64,000 nucleotides of DNA from GCA-020356105 sp041602815 (GTDB lineage Bacteria > Pseudomonadota > Alphaproteobacteria > UBA8366 > JADFVY01): positions 1 through 64,000 of the forward strand of contig JBFIFO010000001.1 of NCBI GenBank assembly GCA_041602815.1. The letters are read 5' to 3'. Shown here piece by piece: positions 9,180-18,172 of this stretch. The translations under genes were made by a program, and so were the position numbers. How positions within the stretch are numbered: position 1 is the first letter of the stretch; each line of letters opens with the position of its first letter. Under the pieces are notes generated by a model. The model searched no databases, was not told where the DNA came from, and saw only the letters and a program-made list of their open reading frames with translations.

Positions 9180-10333
9180 GCAACGGCCTTTCGATCTTCA
9201 TGATTGCCGGCGAACCTTCGGGCGATGTGCTCGGCGCGCGCCTCATTGCGGCGCTGCGCGAACTGACCGGCGGAACCGTGGAGGTCTGCGGTGTCGGGGG
9301 AGAGCTGATGGCCCACCAGGGCCTGGAAAGCCTCTTTCCGATGGAGGAGATCTCATTGATGGGGATCACCGAGATTCTGCCGCATCTGCCGCGGCTGCTG
9401 CGCCGAATCAGGCAAACCGCCGCGGCGGTGGACCGGGTTGCCCCAAATGCCCTGGTGACCATCGACTCGCCGGACTTCACGCGGCGCGTCGCGCGCCGCG
9501 TGCGCCGGCGCACGATCCCGCGGATTCATTATGTCGCGCCGACCGTCTGGGCCTGGCGGCCGGGGCGCGCAAAGGGATTTGCCCGCGATTTCTCGCATCT
9601 GCTCGCGCTGCTCCCCTTCGAGCCGCCATGGTTCGAGCGGGCTGGCCTGCCCTGTACGTTTACCGGACATCCCGTCATCGAAAGCGGCGCCGGCAGCGGC
9701 GACGGGGAGGGATTTCGTGCCCGGCACGAGATCGCAGGCGACGCGCCGGTCATCTGCGTGCTCCCGGGCAGCCGGCGCGGCGAGGTATCGCGCCTCGCCG
9801 GCGATTTCGGCGCGGCACTGGAATTGTTCCGGCGCCGCGTCCCCGATACGAGGGTCGTCGTCCCGACGGTACCCGGCGTTGCCGCCATGGTTGAGAGCTA
9901 CGCCGCCAACTGGCCCGGTCGGGCGCTCGTCGTGCGCGGCGAGACGGACAAGAAAGACGCCCTGGCGGCCTCGAACGCGGCCCTCGCGGCCTCCGGAACC
10001 GTGGCCTTGGAACTGGCGTTGGCGCGCGTGCCCACCGTGATCGCCTATCGGGTTGCGCCTCTTACGCATTTCATCGTGCGCCGGCTGGTGTCGGTCAAGT
10101 ACGGAAACCTGATCAACATCATCGAAAATCGCGAGATCGTGCCGGAACTGATCCAGGGTGACTGCCGGCCCGACCGCCTCGCGCACGAGCTGGAGCGGCT
10201 CCTGGGTCCGGCCGGGGCGGCCCAGGTCGCGGCTAGCCAGCCGGCTCTTCGCCAGCTCGGCCTCGAGGGGGAGGCGCCAAGCCGCCGCGCGGCGCGCGCG
10301 ATTCTTGACATAATCGGCGATCCTGCGCCATGA
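9176..10333 (+). CDS. lpxB: Lipid A disaccharide synthase
   Basis: Glycosyltransferase of family GT19 that joins lipid X to UDP-2,3-diacylglucosamine at the inner face of the membrane. N-terminal AGEPSGDVLGARL is the family signature, and IDSPDFTRRVARRVR, HYVAPTVWAWRPGRAK and LPGSRRGEV follow in order. The donor-site region ASNAALAASGTVALELAL is intact. Length 385 aa is typical. It ends the lpxD-fabZ-lpxA-lpxI-lpxB operon. The next gene starts 52 bases later. Confidence 0.97.
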   Translation: MSNGLSIFMIAGEPSGDVLGARLIAALRELTGGTVEVCGVGGELMAHQGLESLFPMEEISLMGITEILPHLPRLLRRIRQTAAAVDRVAPNALVTIDSPDFTRRVARRVRRRTIPRIHYVAPTVWAWRPGRAKGFARDFSHLLALLPFEPPWFERAGLPCTFTGHPVIESGAGSGDGEGFRARHEIAGDAPVICVLPGSRRGEVSRLAGDFGAALELFRRRVPDTRVVVPTVPGVAAMVESYAANWPGRALVVRGETDKKDALAASNAALAASGTVALELALARVPTVIAYRVAPLTHFIVRRLVSVKYGNLINIIENREIVPELIQGDCRPDRLAHELERLLGPAGAAQVAASQPALRQLGLEGEAPSRRAARAILDIIGDPAP

Positions 10334-10385
10334 ACGGGCGCAGGAAACGCGAACGAACTCCCGCAATATCTGGAAAGGACGGTCC

Positions 10386-10799
10386 ATGAGCGCCGACGGC
10401 GATTTCGGAAAATTCCGGCTCCTGCACACGATGATCCGTGTCAGGGATCTCGAGAAATCCCTCGATTTCTACACCCGGCTGCTCGGCATGAAGCTGACGC
10501 GCCGCAAGGACTATCCGAGCGGCGAGTTCACCCTTGCCTTCGTCGGCTACGGCGATGAGGCGGACAGCACGGTCATCGAGCTGACCCACAACTGGGGGCA
10601 AGAGGAACCGTATGAGCTTGGAACCGGCTTCGGCCACCTCGCGATCGGCGTGCCCGATATCTACAAGACGTGTGAAGCGCTGGAGGCCGAGGGCGTGCCG
10701 ATTCCGCGACCGCCGGGCCCGATGAAGCACGGCGGGTCGGTGATCGCGTTCATCGAGGATCCGGACGGCTACAAGATCGAGTTGATCGAGCGGGCCTGA
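10386..10799 (+). CDS. gloA: Lactoylglutathione lyase (glyoxalase I)
   Basis: Converts the methylglyoxal-glutathione hemithioacetal to S-lactoylglutathione, detoxifying methylglyoxal. It is a 137-aa single vicinal-oxygen-chelate protein of the short class. The four metal ligands can be placed at His14, Glu65, His84 and Glu132, and NWG after Glu65 and GFGHLAIGV are family-typical. The GAAAGGA ribosome site is just upstream of the ATG. It is convergent with gltA, with about 70 bases of palindromic sequence between them. Confidence 0.95.
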   Translation: MSADGDFGKFRLLHTMIRVRDLEKSLDFYTRLLGMKLTRRKDYPSGEFTLAFVGYGDEADSTVIELTHNWGQEEPYELGTGFGHLAIGVPDIYKTCEALEAEGVPIPRPPGPMKHGGSVIAFIEDPDGYKIELIERA

Positions 10800-10814
10800 C
10801 ACGCGGCCGAACCG

Positions 10815-10838
10815 GCCTGGCGCCAGGCTGCGCCAGGC
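10815..10838. terminator. Hairpins between convergent gloA and gltA
   Basis: GCCTGGCGCCAGGC at 10815-10828 is a perfect palindrome. GCCTGGCG (10815-10822) can instead pair with CGCCAGGC (10831-10838). There is no T-run on either side, so the role as a bidirectional terminator rests on position only. Confidence 0.3.
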
Positions 10839-10868
10839 GGCCGCCACCGATCGGTTCGACGCCCGCGG

Positions 10869-12200
10869 CTATTTGCGCTTGTTGAGGGGTATGAACGGCC
10901 GCTTCGGATGCCCGGTGTAAAGCTGGCGCGGGCGTCCGATCTTCTGTTCCGGATCCTCGATCATCTCGCGCCACTGCGCAATCCACCCGACCGTGCGGGC
11001 GACGGCGAAGAGCACGGTGAACATGGACGTCGGGAAGCCCATGGCCCGCAGGATGATGCCCGAGTAGAAGTCCACGTTCGGGAACAGCTTGCGGTTCACG
11101 AAGTAGTCGTCCTCCAAGGCGATGCGCTCCAGCTCCATGGCGAGGTCGAGCAGCGGTTCGTGCTGCACGCCGAGCTCCTCGAGAACCTCGTGGCAGGACT
11201 GCCGCAGGACGGCTGCACGCGGGTCGTAATTCTTGTAGACCCGGTGGCCGAAGCCCATCAGGCGGAACGGGTCGTCCTTGTCCTTGGCGCGCTTGATGAA
11301 CTCGTTGATGTGGTCCTTCGATCCGATCTGGCCGAGCATGTTCAGGACCGCCTCGTTGGCGCCGCCGTGGGCGGGGCCCCACAGCGAGGCGATGCCGGCG
11401 GCGATGCAGGCGAACGGATTGGCGCCCGACGAGCCGGCGAGACGCACCGTCGAGGTCGAGGCGTTCTGCTCGTGGTCGGCGTGGAGGATGAAGATCCGGT
11501 CCATGGCCCGGGCCACCGATCGCTGAATCTTGTACTCCTCGCATGGCGTCGCAAAGGTCATGTGAAGGAAATTGGCGGCGAACGACAGGTCGTTGCGCGG
11601 ATAAACGAACGGCTGACCCATCGAGTACTTGTAGGCCATCGCCGCAATCGTCGGCATCTTGGCGATCAGCCGATGCGAGGCGATGATGCGCTGCTGGGGA
11701 TCGTAGATGTCGGTCGAGTCGTGATAGAACGCCGACAGGGCGCCGACAACGCCGACCATCACCGCCATCGGATGGGCGTCGCGCCGGAACCCGCGGTAGA
11801 AGTACTGAAGCTGCTCGTGCAGCATCGTGTGATAGGTGATGTTCCTGTTGAAGGTCTCCTTCTCGGCGGCGTTGGGCAGTTCGCCCTCCAGGAGAAGATA
11901 GCAGACTTCCATGAAGTCGCTGTTTTCGGCCAGTTCCTCGATCGAATAGCCGCGATAGAGCAGGACGCCTTCCTCGCCGTCGATGAATGTGATCCGGGAC
12001 TCGCAGGAGCCGGTCGACGTGTAGCCGGGATCGTATGTGAAATAACCTGTATCTGAATAGAATTTCCGGATATCCACGACCGACGGTCCGATGGATCCGT
12101 CGAAGATCGGATAATCGAAAGTCTTGCCGCTGCGTTGGTCCGTCATGGTCACCACATCACCGGTGACGACGTGTTTCGTGGCGGTGGATCCGTCGCTCAT
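10869..12200 (-). CDS. gltA: Citrate synthase (type I)
   Basis: Condenses oxaloacetate and acetyl-CoA at the entry of the TCA cycle. Length 443 aa fits the hexameric, NADH-sensitive Gram-negative type. Conserved blocks are visible: YSIEEL, the substrate His region LHADHEQNASTSTVR, ANEAVLNML, and GFGHRVYKNYDPRA with a catalytic His. The C-terminus RPRQLYTGHPKRPFIPL is family-typical. It is encoded downstream of gltX on the same strand but has its own strong promoter in the 182-base gap. It converges with gloA. Confidence 0.97.
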   Translation of the reverse strand: MSDGSTATKHVVTGDVVTMTDQRSGKTFDYPIFDGSIGPSVVDIRKFYSDTGYFTYDPGYTSTGSCESRITFIDGEEGVLLYRGYSIEELAENSDFMEVCYLLLEGELPNAAEKETFNRNITYHTMLHEQLQYFYRGFRRDAHPMAVMVGVVGALSAFYHDSTDIYDPQQRIIASHRLIAKMPTIAAMAYKYSMGQPFVYPRNDLSFAANFLHMTFATPCEEYKIQRSVARAMDRIFILHADHEQNASTSTVRLAGSSGANPFACIAAGIASLWGPAHGGANEAVLNMLGQIGSKDHINEFIKRAKDKDDPFRLMGFGHRVYKNYDPRAAVLRQSCHEVLEELGVQHEPLLDLAMELERIALEDDYFVNRKLFPNVDFYSGIILRAMGFPTSMFTVLFAVARTVGWIAQWREMIEDPEQKIGRPRQLYTGHPKRPFIPLNKRK

Positions 12201-12291
12201 GGCAACCTCTTGAAATGTTTGCGAAAACGATGCGGGGCACGCTGGCCGAAGCGCGACGCTGCGCTACTGCAACCTGGTCTGGCGCGGAAAT

Positions 12292-12320
12292 ATTATATCC
12301 TGCGGTCCGTCGCGGAGCAA
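12292..12320 (-). promoter_or_regulatory. Putative sigma-70 promoter of gltA
   Basis: Read on the minus strand, a perfect TATAAT lies at 12297-12292. TTGCTC lies at 12320-12315 with a 17-base spacer. This places the start of transcription about 85 bases before the gltA ATG. The local AT-rich patch stands out in GC-rich DNA. Confidence 0.5.
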
Positions 12321-12382
12321 ATATGCTCACGCATCGGTGCGCCGGTTTGCCGCGGGGCAGGGCGATCGTCGGAAATCTCCGA

Positions 12383-13807
12383 TTACGAGGCCTGAGGCGC
12401 GGCTGCCTGCGCTGCAATGGCAAGGCGGGCCAGGCTTTCGTCGCGCCCCAGGATCTGCATGATTTCGAAGATTCCGGGCGACGCGTTGGACCCGGTCAGG
12501 GCGGCCCGCAGGGGCTGTGCGACTTTCCCCAGGCCGATTCCCATCTCTTCCGCCATGTCACGGACCAGCGTTTCCAGAGAGCGTGGATCCCAGGAGTCGT
12601 GTGCCGCAAGCCGGGCCGCCGCCTCGGCGACCCGCCGGGCTCCATCACCTTCGAGCAGTTTCGCAGCCTTCGAATTCGTCAACGGGAAGACGGGGCGCTC
12701 AACGTAAAACATCGCGTTATCAGATAATTCTATCAATGTCTTCGCACGTTGCTTCAAGCCGTCCATGCCGGCAAGAAGGCGCTGCCGGCCGGCCGGATCG
12801 ACCTCATGGCCGAGCCGGGTGGCCAGCTGCGGCAGGATGAGCCCAAGCAGCCGCTGGTCGTCGGCTTCACGTATGTAGTGCCCGTTCAGGTTTTCCAGCT
12901 TGGCGACGTCGAATCGCGATGGCGAGCGGCCGACCCCGGCCAGATCGAACCACTTGACCGCCTGCGCCGTATCGATGATTTCCGCGTCGCCGTGCGCCCA
13001 GCCGAGTCGGAGCAGATAGTTGCGCATGGCCTCGGGCAGGTATCCCATGTCGCGATAGGCCCCGACACCCAGCGCGCCGTGTCGCTTCGAGAGTTTCGCG
13101 CCGTCCGGCCCGTGGATCAACGGGACATGGGCGAACTCCGGAACGTCCCATTCCAGGGCGTTGAAAAGCTGGATCTGCCGCGCTGCGTTGGTCAAATGGT
13201 CGACACCCCGAATGACATGGGTGATTCCCATGTCGTGGTCGTCCACGACAACGGACAGCATATAGGTCGGCGCGCCGTCGCTGCGCAGCAGGACCATGTC
13301 GTCGAGTTGTGCGTTGGCAATCCGCACTTCGCCCTGGACGGCATCCGAGATGACGGTCTCGCCATCCTGCGGTGCCTTCAGGCGTATCGCCGGCGGAACG
13401 CCGGCCGGTGCTTCGGAGGAATCGCGGTCGCGCCAGCGGCCGTCATACCGCACGGGCCGGCCTTCCGCTCTGGCCAGTTCGCGCATTTCCGCCAATTCGT
13501 CCGGCGTGCAATAGCACCGGTAGGCGCGGCCCTGGTCGAGCAGCGACAGCACCACTTCGGCATGCCGATCGCGGTTGACGGACTGATAGATGACGTCGCC
13601 GTCCCAGTCGAGTTCGAGCCATTCCAGGCCTTCGAGTATTGCCGCGATCGCTTCCGGCGTCGATCGTTCGCGGTCCGTATCCTCGATGCGCAGCAGGTAT
13701 CGTCCGCCGTGATGTCGCGCGAACAGCCAGTTGAACAGGGCGGTTCGGGCGCCGCCAATGTGCAGAAAGCCGGTTGGCGACGGCGCGAATCGGGTCGTGA
13801 CCGTCAT
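12383..13807 (-). CDS. gltX: Glutamate--tRNA ligase
   Basis: Class I aminoacyl-tRNA synthetase charging tRNA-Glu, and in organisms that need it tRNA-Gln. The start at 13807 gives the family N-terminus TVTTRFAPSPTG. The HIGH motif appears as HIGG at about residues 15-18, and the KMSKS motif as KLSKR (in DGAKLSKRHGA). The C-terminal helical anticodon-binding domain is present. Length 474 aa. The open frame extends 90 codons further upstream, but that part is Arg/Pro/Ala-rich noise. Alphaproteobacteria often carry two gltX paralogs, and which one this is cannot be told here. Confidence 0.95.
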   Translation of the reverse strand: MTVTTRFAPSPTGFLHIGGARTALFNWLFARHHGGRYLLRIEDTDRERSTPEAIAAILEGLEWLELDWDGDVIYQSVNRDRHAEVVLSLLDQGRAYRCYCTPDELAEMRELARAEGRPVRYDGRWRDRDSSEAPAGVPPAIRLKAPQDGETVISDAVQGEVRIANAQLDDMVLLRSDGAPTYMLSVVVDDHDMGITHVIRGVDHLTNAARQIQLFNALEWDVPEFAHVPLIHGPDGAKLSKRHGALGVGAYRDMGYLPEAMRNYLLRLGWAHGDAEIIDTAQAVKWFDLAGVGRSPSRFDVAKLENLNGHYIREADDQRLLGLILPQLATRLGHEVDPAGRQRLLAGMDGLKQRAKTLIELSDNAMFYVERPVFPLTNSKAAKLLEGDGARRVAEAAARLAAHDSWDPRSLETLVRDMAEEMGIGLGKVAQPLRAALTGSNASPGIFEIMQILGRDESLARLAIAAQAAAPQAS

Positions 13808-13914
13808 GCTGTGTCCTCGACATTGCTTCAGGTGCGCGCGAAATCCGGGCGGATGTAGCACATCGCGCAGCAATGCGGCAAAATCGTTTTCGCCACCACA
13901 GGGTCGGATCGGGG

Positions 13915-16086
13915 ATGACCGAACGCGCAGCACCGAACTCGCGCGGCTCAGGGCCAGCGGCCGAATTCTTGCGCCGGCTGAGAGGAGCGGCGGGCGCGGT
14001 TGTGCTCGCCGAGCGGGAGCGCTGGCCGCTTTGGGTGCCCGTTCTGCTGGGCGCGGGCATCGGGCTGTATTTCGCACTTGCCGACGAGCCCGCGGGCTGG
14101 ACCGGCGCGGCGGCCCTCGTGGGCGGCCTGGCGCTTGCGCTTGCGGGCCGGCAAAGCCCGGCCTTGCTGCTGGGCGGCCTCAGCTGCGCCCTGATTGCCG
14201 GCGGTTTCATGGTGGCGCAGCTGCGCAGCCATCTGGCGGCGGCGCCGGTGCTGGACGGCCGCTACGGGCCGGCCCCCGTTGTCGGCGTCGTGGTCCAGGT
14301 GGAGAGCCTGCCCGACGGGACGCGGGTGACGCTGGAACAGGTCCGGCTGCAAGATCACGCACGGGAGCAAACGCCGCGGCGCGTGCGCGTCAAGCTCCGC
14401 CGCGGCGACCATCCCGCGGTTGGCGACCGGATCGACGTTTTCGCCAGACTCTCGCCACCGCTCACGCCGGCCATGCCGGGCGCGTTCGATTTCCAGCGCA
14501 CCGCCTGGTTCAGGGGGCTGGGCGCGACGGGGTTCGCATTGGCGCCGATGCGGGCAGTGCCGGGTGACGAAACATCGTCGGTGCGGCTCGCCATGGTCAG
14601 CCTGCGATATCGCATGGCCGAGCGGGTCCGGCAGACGCTGCCGGGCCAGACGGGGGCTGTGGCGGCGGCACTGATGACCGGCGACCGCAGCGCGATTTCG
14701 GAGCGGACGCTGCATTCGATGCGCGATTCGGGGCTTGCACATCTGTTGGCGATCTCCGGCCTCCATCTTGGCCTCGTGGCCGCCACCCTGTTCTTCGGCG
14801 TGCGTGCGTTGCTGGCGCTCTCCGAGCGGCTTGCCCTGCGTCACCCGATCAAGAAATGGGCCGCCGTCGCGGCGCTCACAGGGAGTTTCGGCTATCTCCT
14901 TCTTGCCGGCGCCACGATTCCCACCCAGCGCGCGTTCTTGATGACGGGCCTGGTCCTGATCGCCGTGTTGCTGGATCGAGAGGCAATCTCCATGCGACTG
15001 GTGGCCTGGGCCGCTGTTGCGGTCCTCTTGCTGGCGCCGGAAAGCGTGCTCGGTGCCAGCTTCCAGATGTCGTTCGCCGCCGTGGTCGCACTGGTCGCGT
15101 TCTACGAGGCCGTGCGGGGGCGACTGCAGAGTCTGCGCGCGATGTTGCCCGGAGGAATTGTCGGCCGGATCCTTGCATACACGGTCGGTGTCGCGGCGAC
15201 GACGATCGTCGCCAGTGCGGCGACCGGGATGATCGTCCTCCACCATTTCGGGCGTATCGCGATGTACGGTTTGCCCGCAAATATGCTGGCGGTCCCGCTT
15301 ACCGCGCTGTGGATCATGCCGTGGGGCGTGCTGGCGGCGATTCTGATGCCGCTGGGTGTGGAGGGGCCGGCCCTGGCGGCGATGGGGTTGGGCATCGATG
15401 CCGTCCTGTGGATTGCGGGCTCCGTTGCGGATTGGCCGGGCGCCGTCCGGCATGTCGCGGCGATGCCGCTGGCCGGCCTCGTCCTCGTCGCCGTCGGCGG
15501 CCTTTGGCTGTGCCTGTGGCGATACCGATGGCGGTACCTGGGATTGGCGGCTATTGCGGCCGGCGCCGCCACCATTCCGCTGACGCCGGGGCCGGATATC
15601 ATCGTTTCCGGCGATGCGCGACTGATGGCCGCGCGCCTCGCCGATGGCCGGTTGAGCCTCTCGCATGGCAACCGGGAGCGTTTCCGGGCGAACATTTGGC
15701 TGGAACGCAGCGGGCAGTCGACTGCCGATACCTGGCCGGAGGCGGGAGGGACCCCGGATTCGAGGCTCGTATGTGACAGGCTGGGCTGCACATACCGTGT
15801 CGCGGGCCTTGAGATCGCGCTGTTGCGGGACGGCCGCGCCCTGGACGAAGATTGTCGCCGGTCCGATGTCGTGATCAGCGCGGTGCCGGTCCGCACGCGA
15901 TGCCCCAATCCGACGCTACTGATCGACAGATTCGATCTGTGGCGCAGCGGAACCACCGCACTCTGGGTGAGGCGGGGGAGGGTGAGCATTCGCACGGTCG
16001 CGCAAATGCAAGGAAACCGGCCCTGGTCATCCCTTGCGCAACGCAATCTGCGCAGGCAACCGCGCGACGGGCGAGACAGTCAATAG
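13915..16086 (+). CDS. comEC: ComEC/Rec2-family competence membrane protein
   Basis: Putative inner-membrane channel for DNA uptake. The start at 13915 is preferred; an ATG 42 bases upstream is possible. The N-terminus has two or three membrane helices, then a DUF4131-type soluble segment (about 70-200). The Competence domain follows (about 215-490) with LLAISGLHLGLV, the TIPTQRAFLM motif and SFQMSFAAV. The C-terminus is a short soluble domain with no HxHxDH motif, so the beta-lactamase-like nuclease domain of Bacillus ComEC is absent. That is common in alphaproteobacteria. It is divergent from gltX, and its 3' end overlaps lexA by 7 bases. Confidence 0.88.
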   Translation: MTERAAPNSRGSGPAAEFLRRLRGAAGAVVLAERERWPLWVPVLLGAGIGLYFALADEPAGWTGAAALVGGLALALAGRQSPALLLGGLSCALIAGGFMVAQLRSHLAAAPVLDGRYGPAPVVGVVVQVESLPDGTRVTLEQVRLQDHAREQTPRRVRVKLRRGDHPAVGDRIDVFARLSPPLTPAMPGAFDFQRTAWFRGLGATGFALAPMRAVPGDETSSVRLAMVSLRYRMAERVRQTLPGQTGAVAAALMTGDRSAISERTLHSMRDSGLAHLLAISGLHLGLVAATLFFGVRALLALSERLALRHPIKKWAAVAALTGSFGYLLLAGATIPTQRAFLMTGLVLIAVLLDREAISMRLVAWAAVAVLLLAPESVLGASFQMSFAAVVALVAFYEAVRGRLQSLRAMLPGGIVGRILAYTVGVAATTIVASAATGMIVLHHFGRIAMYGLPANMLAVPLTALWIMPWGVLAAILMPLGVEGPALAAMGLGIDAVLWIAGSVADWPGAVRHVAAMPLAGLVLVAVGGLWLCLWRYRWRYLGLAAIAAGAATIPLTPGPDIIVSGDARLMAARLADGRLSLSHGNRERFRANIWLERSGQSTADTWPEAGGTPDSRLVCDRLGCTYRVAGLEIALLRDGRALDEDCRRSDVVISAVPVRTRCPNPTLLIDRFDLWRSGTTALWVRRGRVSIRTVAQMQGNRPWSSLAQRNLRRQPRDGRDSQ

Positions 16087-16745
16087 GAGCGGATAAGTCC
16101 GACGAGGCGCCCCTGCACCTTGACCCTGTCGGGCCCGAAAATCCGCGTTTCATATGCCGGATTCGCGGCCTCCAGTGCGATCGACGCCCCCTTGCGGCGC
16201 AGGCGTTTCAGCGTGACCTCGCTGTCATCGATCAGCGCGACGACGATGGCTCCGTTCTCCGCCGAATCGCAGCTCTTGATGAGCACGGTATCGCCGTCGA
16301 AAATGCCGGCGTCGATCATCGAATCCCCCTCGACGGTGAGCGCATAGTGATTGCCGCTCCCCACCAGACTCGCCGGTACACCGACGTCCGCGGAGCTGTC
16401 GCGCAGCGCCTCGATCGGCGTGCCCGCGGCGATCCGGCCGAGAAGCGGCAGAGTCGCGCTTTCGCCCACGGGCGCCGCGCTTCCCTTGAAGTCGGGTCGG
16501 ACGATGTTGCCCCGCGCCTGGCCGCCCATATTCTCCGGCAGGCGCGTAACTTCGAGGGCCCGGGCGCGATGCGGCAACCTGCGGATGAAGCCGCGTTCCT
16601 CCAGGCCAGTGATCAAACGATGGATACCGGATTTCGACTTTAGATTGAGCGCATCCTTCATTTCATCGAAGGACGGCGAAACCCCGGTCGATTCGAGCCG
16701 TTCGTTGATGAAGTTGAGTAATTCGTATTGCTTGCGTGTCAGCAT
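16080..16745 (-). CDS. lexA: LexA repressor (SOS regulator)
   Basis: Represses DNA-damage genes and self-cleaves when stimulated by RecA filaments. The winged-helix N-domain (about 1-65, with SPSFDEMKDAL and SGIHRLITGLEERG) is followed by the S24 peptidase domain. The cleavage site is Ala107-Gly108 (IAAG), with nucleophile Ser142 (GDSM) and general base Lys180 (VTLK). Length 221 aa is typical of the alphaproteobacterial form. A perfect alphaproteobacterial SOS box lies 153 bases upstream, implying autoregulation. It is downstream of moeA on the same strand and convergent with comEC. Confidence 0.97.
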   Translation of the reverse strand: MLTRKQYELLNFINERLESTGVSPSFDEMKDALNLKSKSGIHRLITGLEERGFIRRLPHRARALEVTRLPENMGGQARGNIVRPDFKGSAAPVGESATLPLLGRIAAGTPIEALRDSSADVGVPASLVGSGNHYALTVEGDSMIDAGIFDGDTVLIKSCDSAENGAIVVALIDDSEVTLKRLRRKGASIALEAANPAYETRIFGPDRVKVQGRLVGLIRSY

Positions 16746-16872
16746 GGCCGGTTTGTCCCCCTTGGTCGCCTTGCCCCTCCCGGTCGAGCCTCGGTCTTCG
16801 GACTGCCCTTTGCTTCCGTGGCTGCGCCTGGTTCCATCCTAGTGGTCCGCGAGCCGGCGGGTACCACATATA

Positions 16873-16912
16873 GAACAAAACCAAAACATCGATACATGTT
16901 CTAGTTTAGTTC
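16873..16912 (-). promoter_or_regulatory. LexA (SOS) boxes upstream of lexA
   Basis: GTTC at 16898-16901 and GTTC at 16909-16912 are separated by exactly 7 bases. This is the alphaproteobacterial LexA consensus, and it reads GAAC-N7-GAAC on the lexA strand. A second, imperfect copy (GAAC-N7-AAAC) is at 16873-16887, closer to lexA and next to a TATATG that could be its -10. The consensus is established knowledge. Binding here is inference. Confidence 0.75.
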
Positions 16913-16954
16913 TAATGGGGGGTCAAGGGATTTCCCGGGGGTGCGACGCTTTTT

Positions 16955-18172
16955 TCAGGCCGAAAGAAGACTTCCGGGAATCGGAAGGACTTCGACGATG
17001 GCGCCGGCATCGAGAGACGGCGCATGCGGCGCCCGGACGATAAGGCAGTCGGCTGCCGCGAGTGTCGCCAGCATGGAGCTGTCCTGGCGGGAGAAGGGCG
17101 TGACAACGAGACTCCCGTCCGGGCCATTACCCAGCGTGGCCCGCAGATAGTCCTGTCGTTCATCGTTCTCCGCCAGCGGCTCGGCCAGCCGCGCCGTCAG
17201 GCGCGGCGCTGCCTCGACCTCGCTGGAACCGAGCATCCGGCACAGCGCCGGCCGCAAATAGACCATCGCGCAAACGAGCGCAGAGACGGGATTGCCCGGC
17301 AGGCCGAGCACCGGCGTATTGCCGACGCGGCCGAAGATCAGCGGCTTTCCCGGGCGCATCGCGATCTTCCAGAAGTCGAGCTCGAACCCGATCTCGCCCA
17401 GCACGCTGCGCACGAGGTCATGATCGCCGACCGAGGCGCCGCCGCTGGTCAGCAGCAAATCCGCCCCGGCAGCGCCTGCGGCCATGGTGGCGAGGGCATC
17501 CCGATCGTCCGGGGCGATGCCCAGCATGCAGGGCTCGCCTCCGAAGACGCGGACTGCGGCGGCGAGCGCGATGCTGTTGGAGCTGACGATCTGGCTCGGT
17601 CCGATAGGATCGCCGGGCATCACAACTTCATCCCCGGTCACGAGGATCGCGACCCGCGGCCGCCGGCGCACCATCAGCCAGGGCACGTTCATCGCAGCGG
17701 CAAGTCCGACATCGCGTGCGGTGAGTACCCGGCCCGCCTTCAGGCGCACCTCGCCGGCCTTGAAGTCAAGACCGGCTGGGCGCACGAAGCGTCCCGTTTC
17801 GGCACTCTCGAGCACCGAGACCGTGCCGTTGCCGGGTTTGGTGTTCTCCTGAATGACGATGGTGTCGGCGCCGTCCGGCACCGGCCCGCCGGTGAAGATG
17901 CGAACCGCCTCACCGGCTCCCACGGTGCCGGAGAACGCATCGCCGGCCGGCGCCTGCCCTATGACCTTCAAGGTGACCGGAACCGTCGCGACATCGGCGG
18001 CCCGGACGGCATAACCGTCCATCGCCGACACCGCGGCGGGCGGTTGGCTGCGGCGTGCTGCGACGTCCTCCGCGAGGACGCGGCCGAGTCCATCGGCAAC
18101 GACGACCTGCTCTGCCGGCAGCGGTTTGAGGGTGGCGAGTATGCGCTCCAGTGCCTCGTCGACCGACAGCAT
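16955..18172 (-). CDS. moeA: Molybdopterin molybdotransferase MoeA
   Basis: Inserts molybdate into adenylyl-molybdopterin to form the active cofactor. The start at 18172 gives MLSVDEALERIL, the family N-terminus, and overlaps the moaC stop by one base. Visible are SAMDGYAVRAAD, FTGGPVPDGADTIVIQE, the MoCF_biosynth core TGDEV, LLTSGGASVGDHD and GLPGNPVSA. Length 405 aa. The longer frame starting at 18424 reads through moaC and is not used. The gene lies between moaC and lexA in the conserved trp-moa-moe-lexA order. Confidence 0.96.
   Translation of the reverse strand: MLSVDEALERILATLKPLPAEQVVVADGLGRVLAEDVAARRSQPPAAVSAMDGYAVRAADVATVPVTLKVIGQAPAGDAFSGTVGAGEAVRIFTGGPVPDGADTIVIQENTKPGNGTVSVLESAETGRFVRPAGLDFKAGEVRLKAGRVLTARDVGLAAAMNVPWLMVRRRPRVAILVTGDEVVMPGDPIGPSQIVSSNSIALAAAVRVFGGEPCMLGIAPDDRDALATMAAGAAGADLLLTSGGASVGDHDLVRSVLGEIGFELDFWKIAMRPGKPLIFGRVGNTPVLGLPGNPVSALVCAMVYLRPALCRMLGSSEVEAAPRLTARLAEPLAENDERQDYLRATLGNGPDGSLVVTPFSRQDSSMLATLAAADCLIVRAPHAPSLDAGAIVEVLPIPGSLLSA

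Noticed and set aside
12383..14077. 90-codon N-terminal extension of gltX
   Set aside because: The added part is low-complexity Arg/Pro/Ala. The family N-terminus starts at 13807.
13873..16086. Absence of a beta-lactamase-like domain in ComEC as a truncation
   Set aside because: The protein has a full Competence domain and a normal C-terminus. Lack of the nuclease domain is widespread in alphaproteobacterial ComEC.
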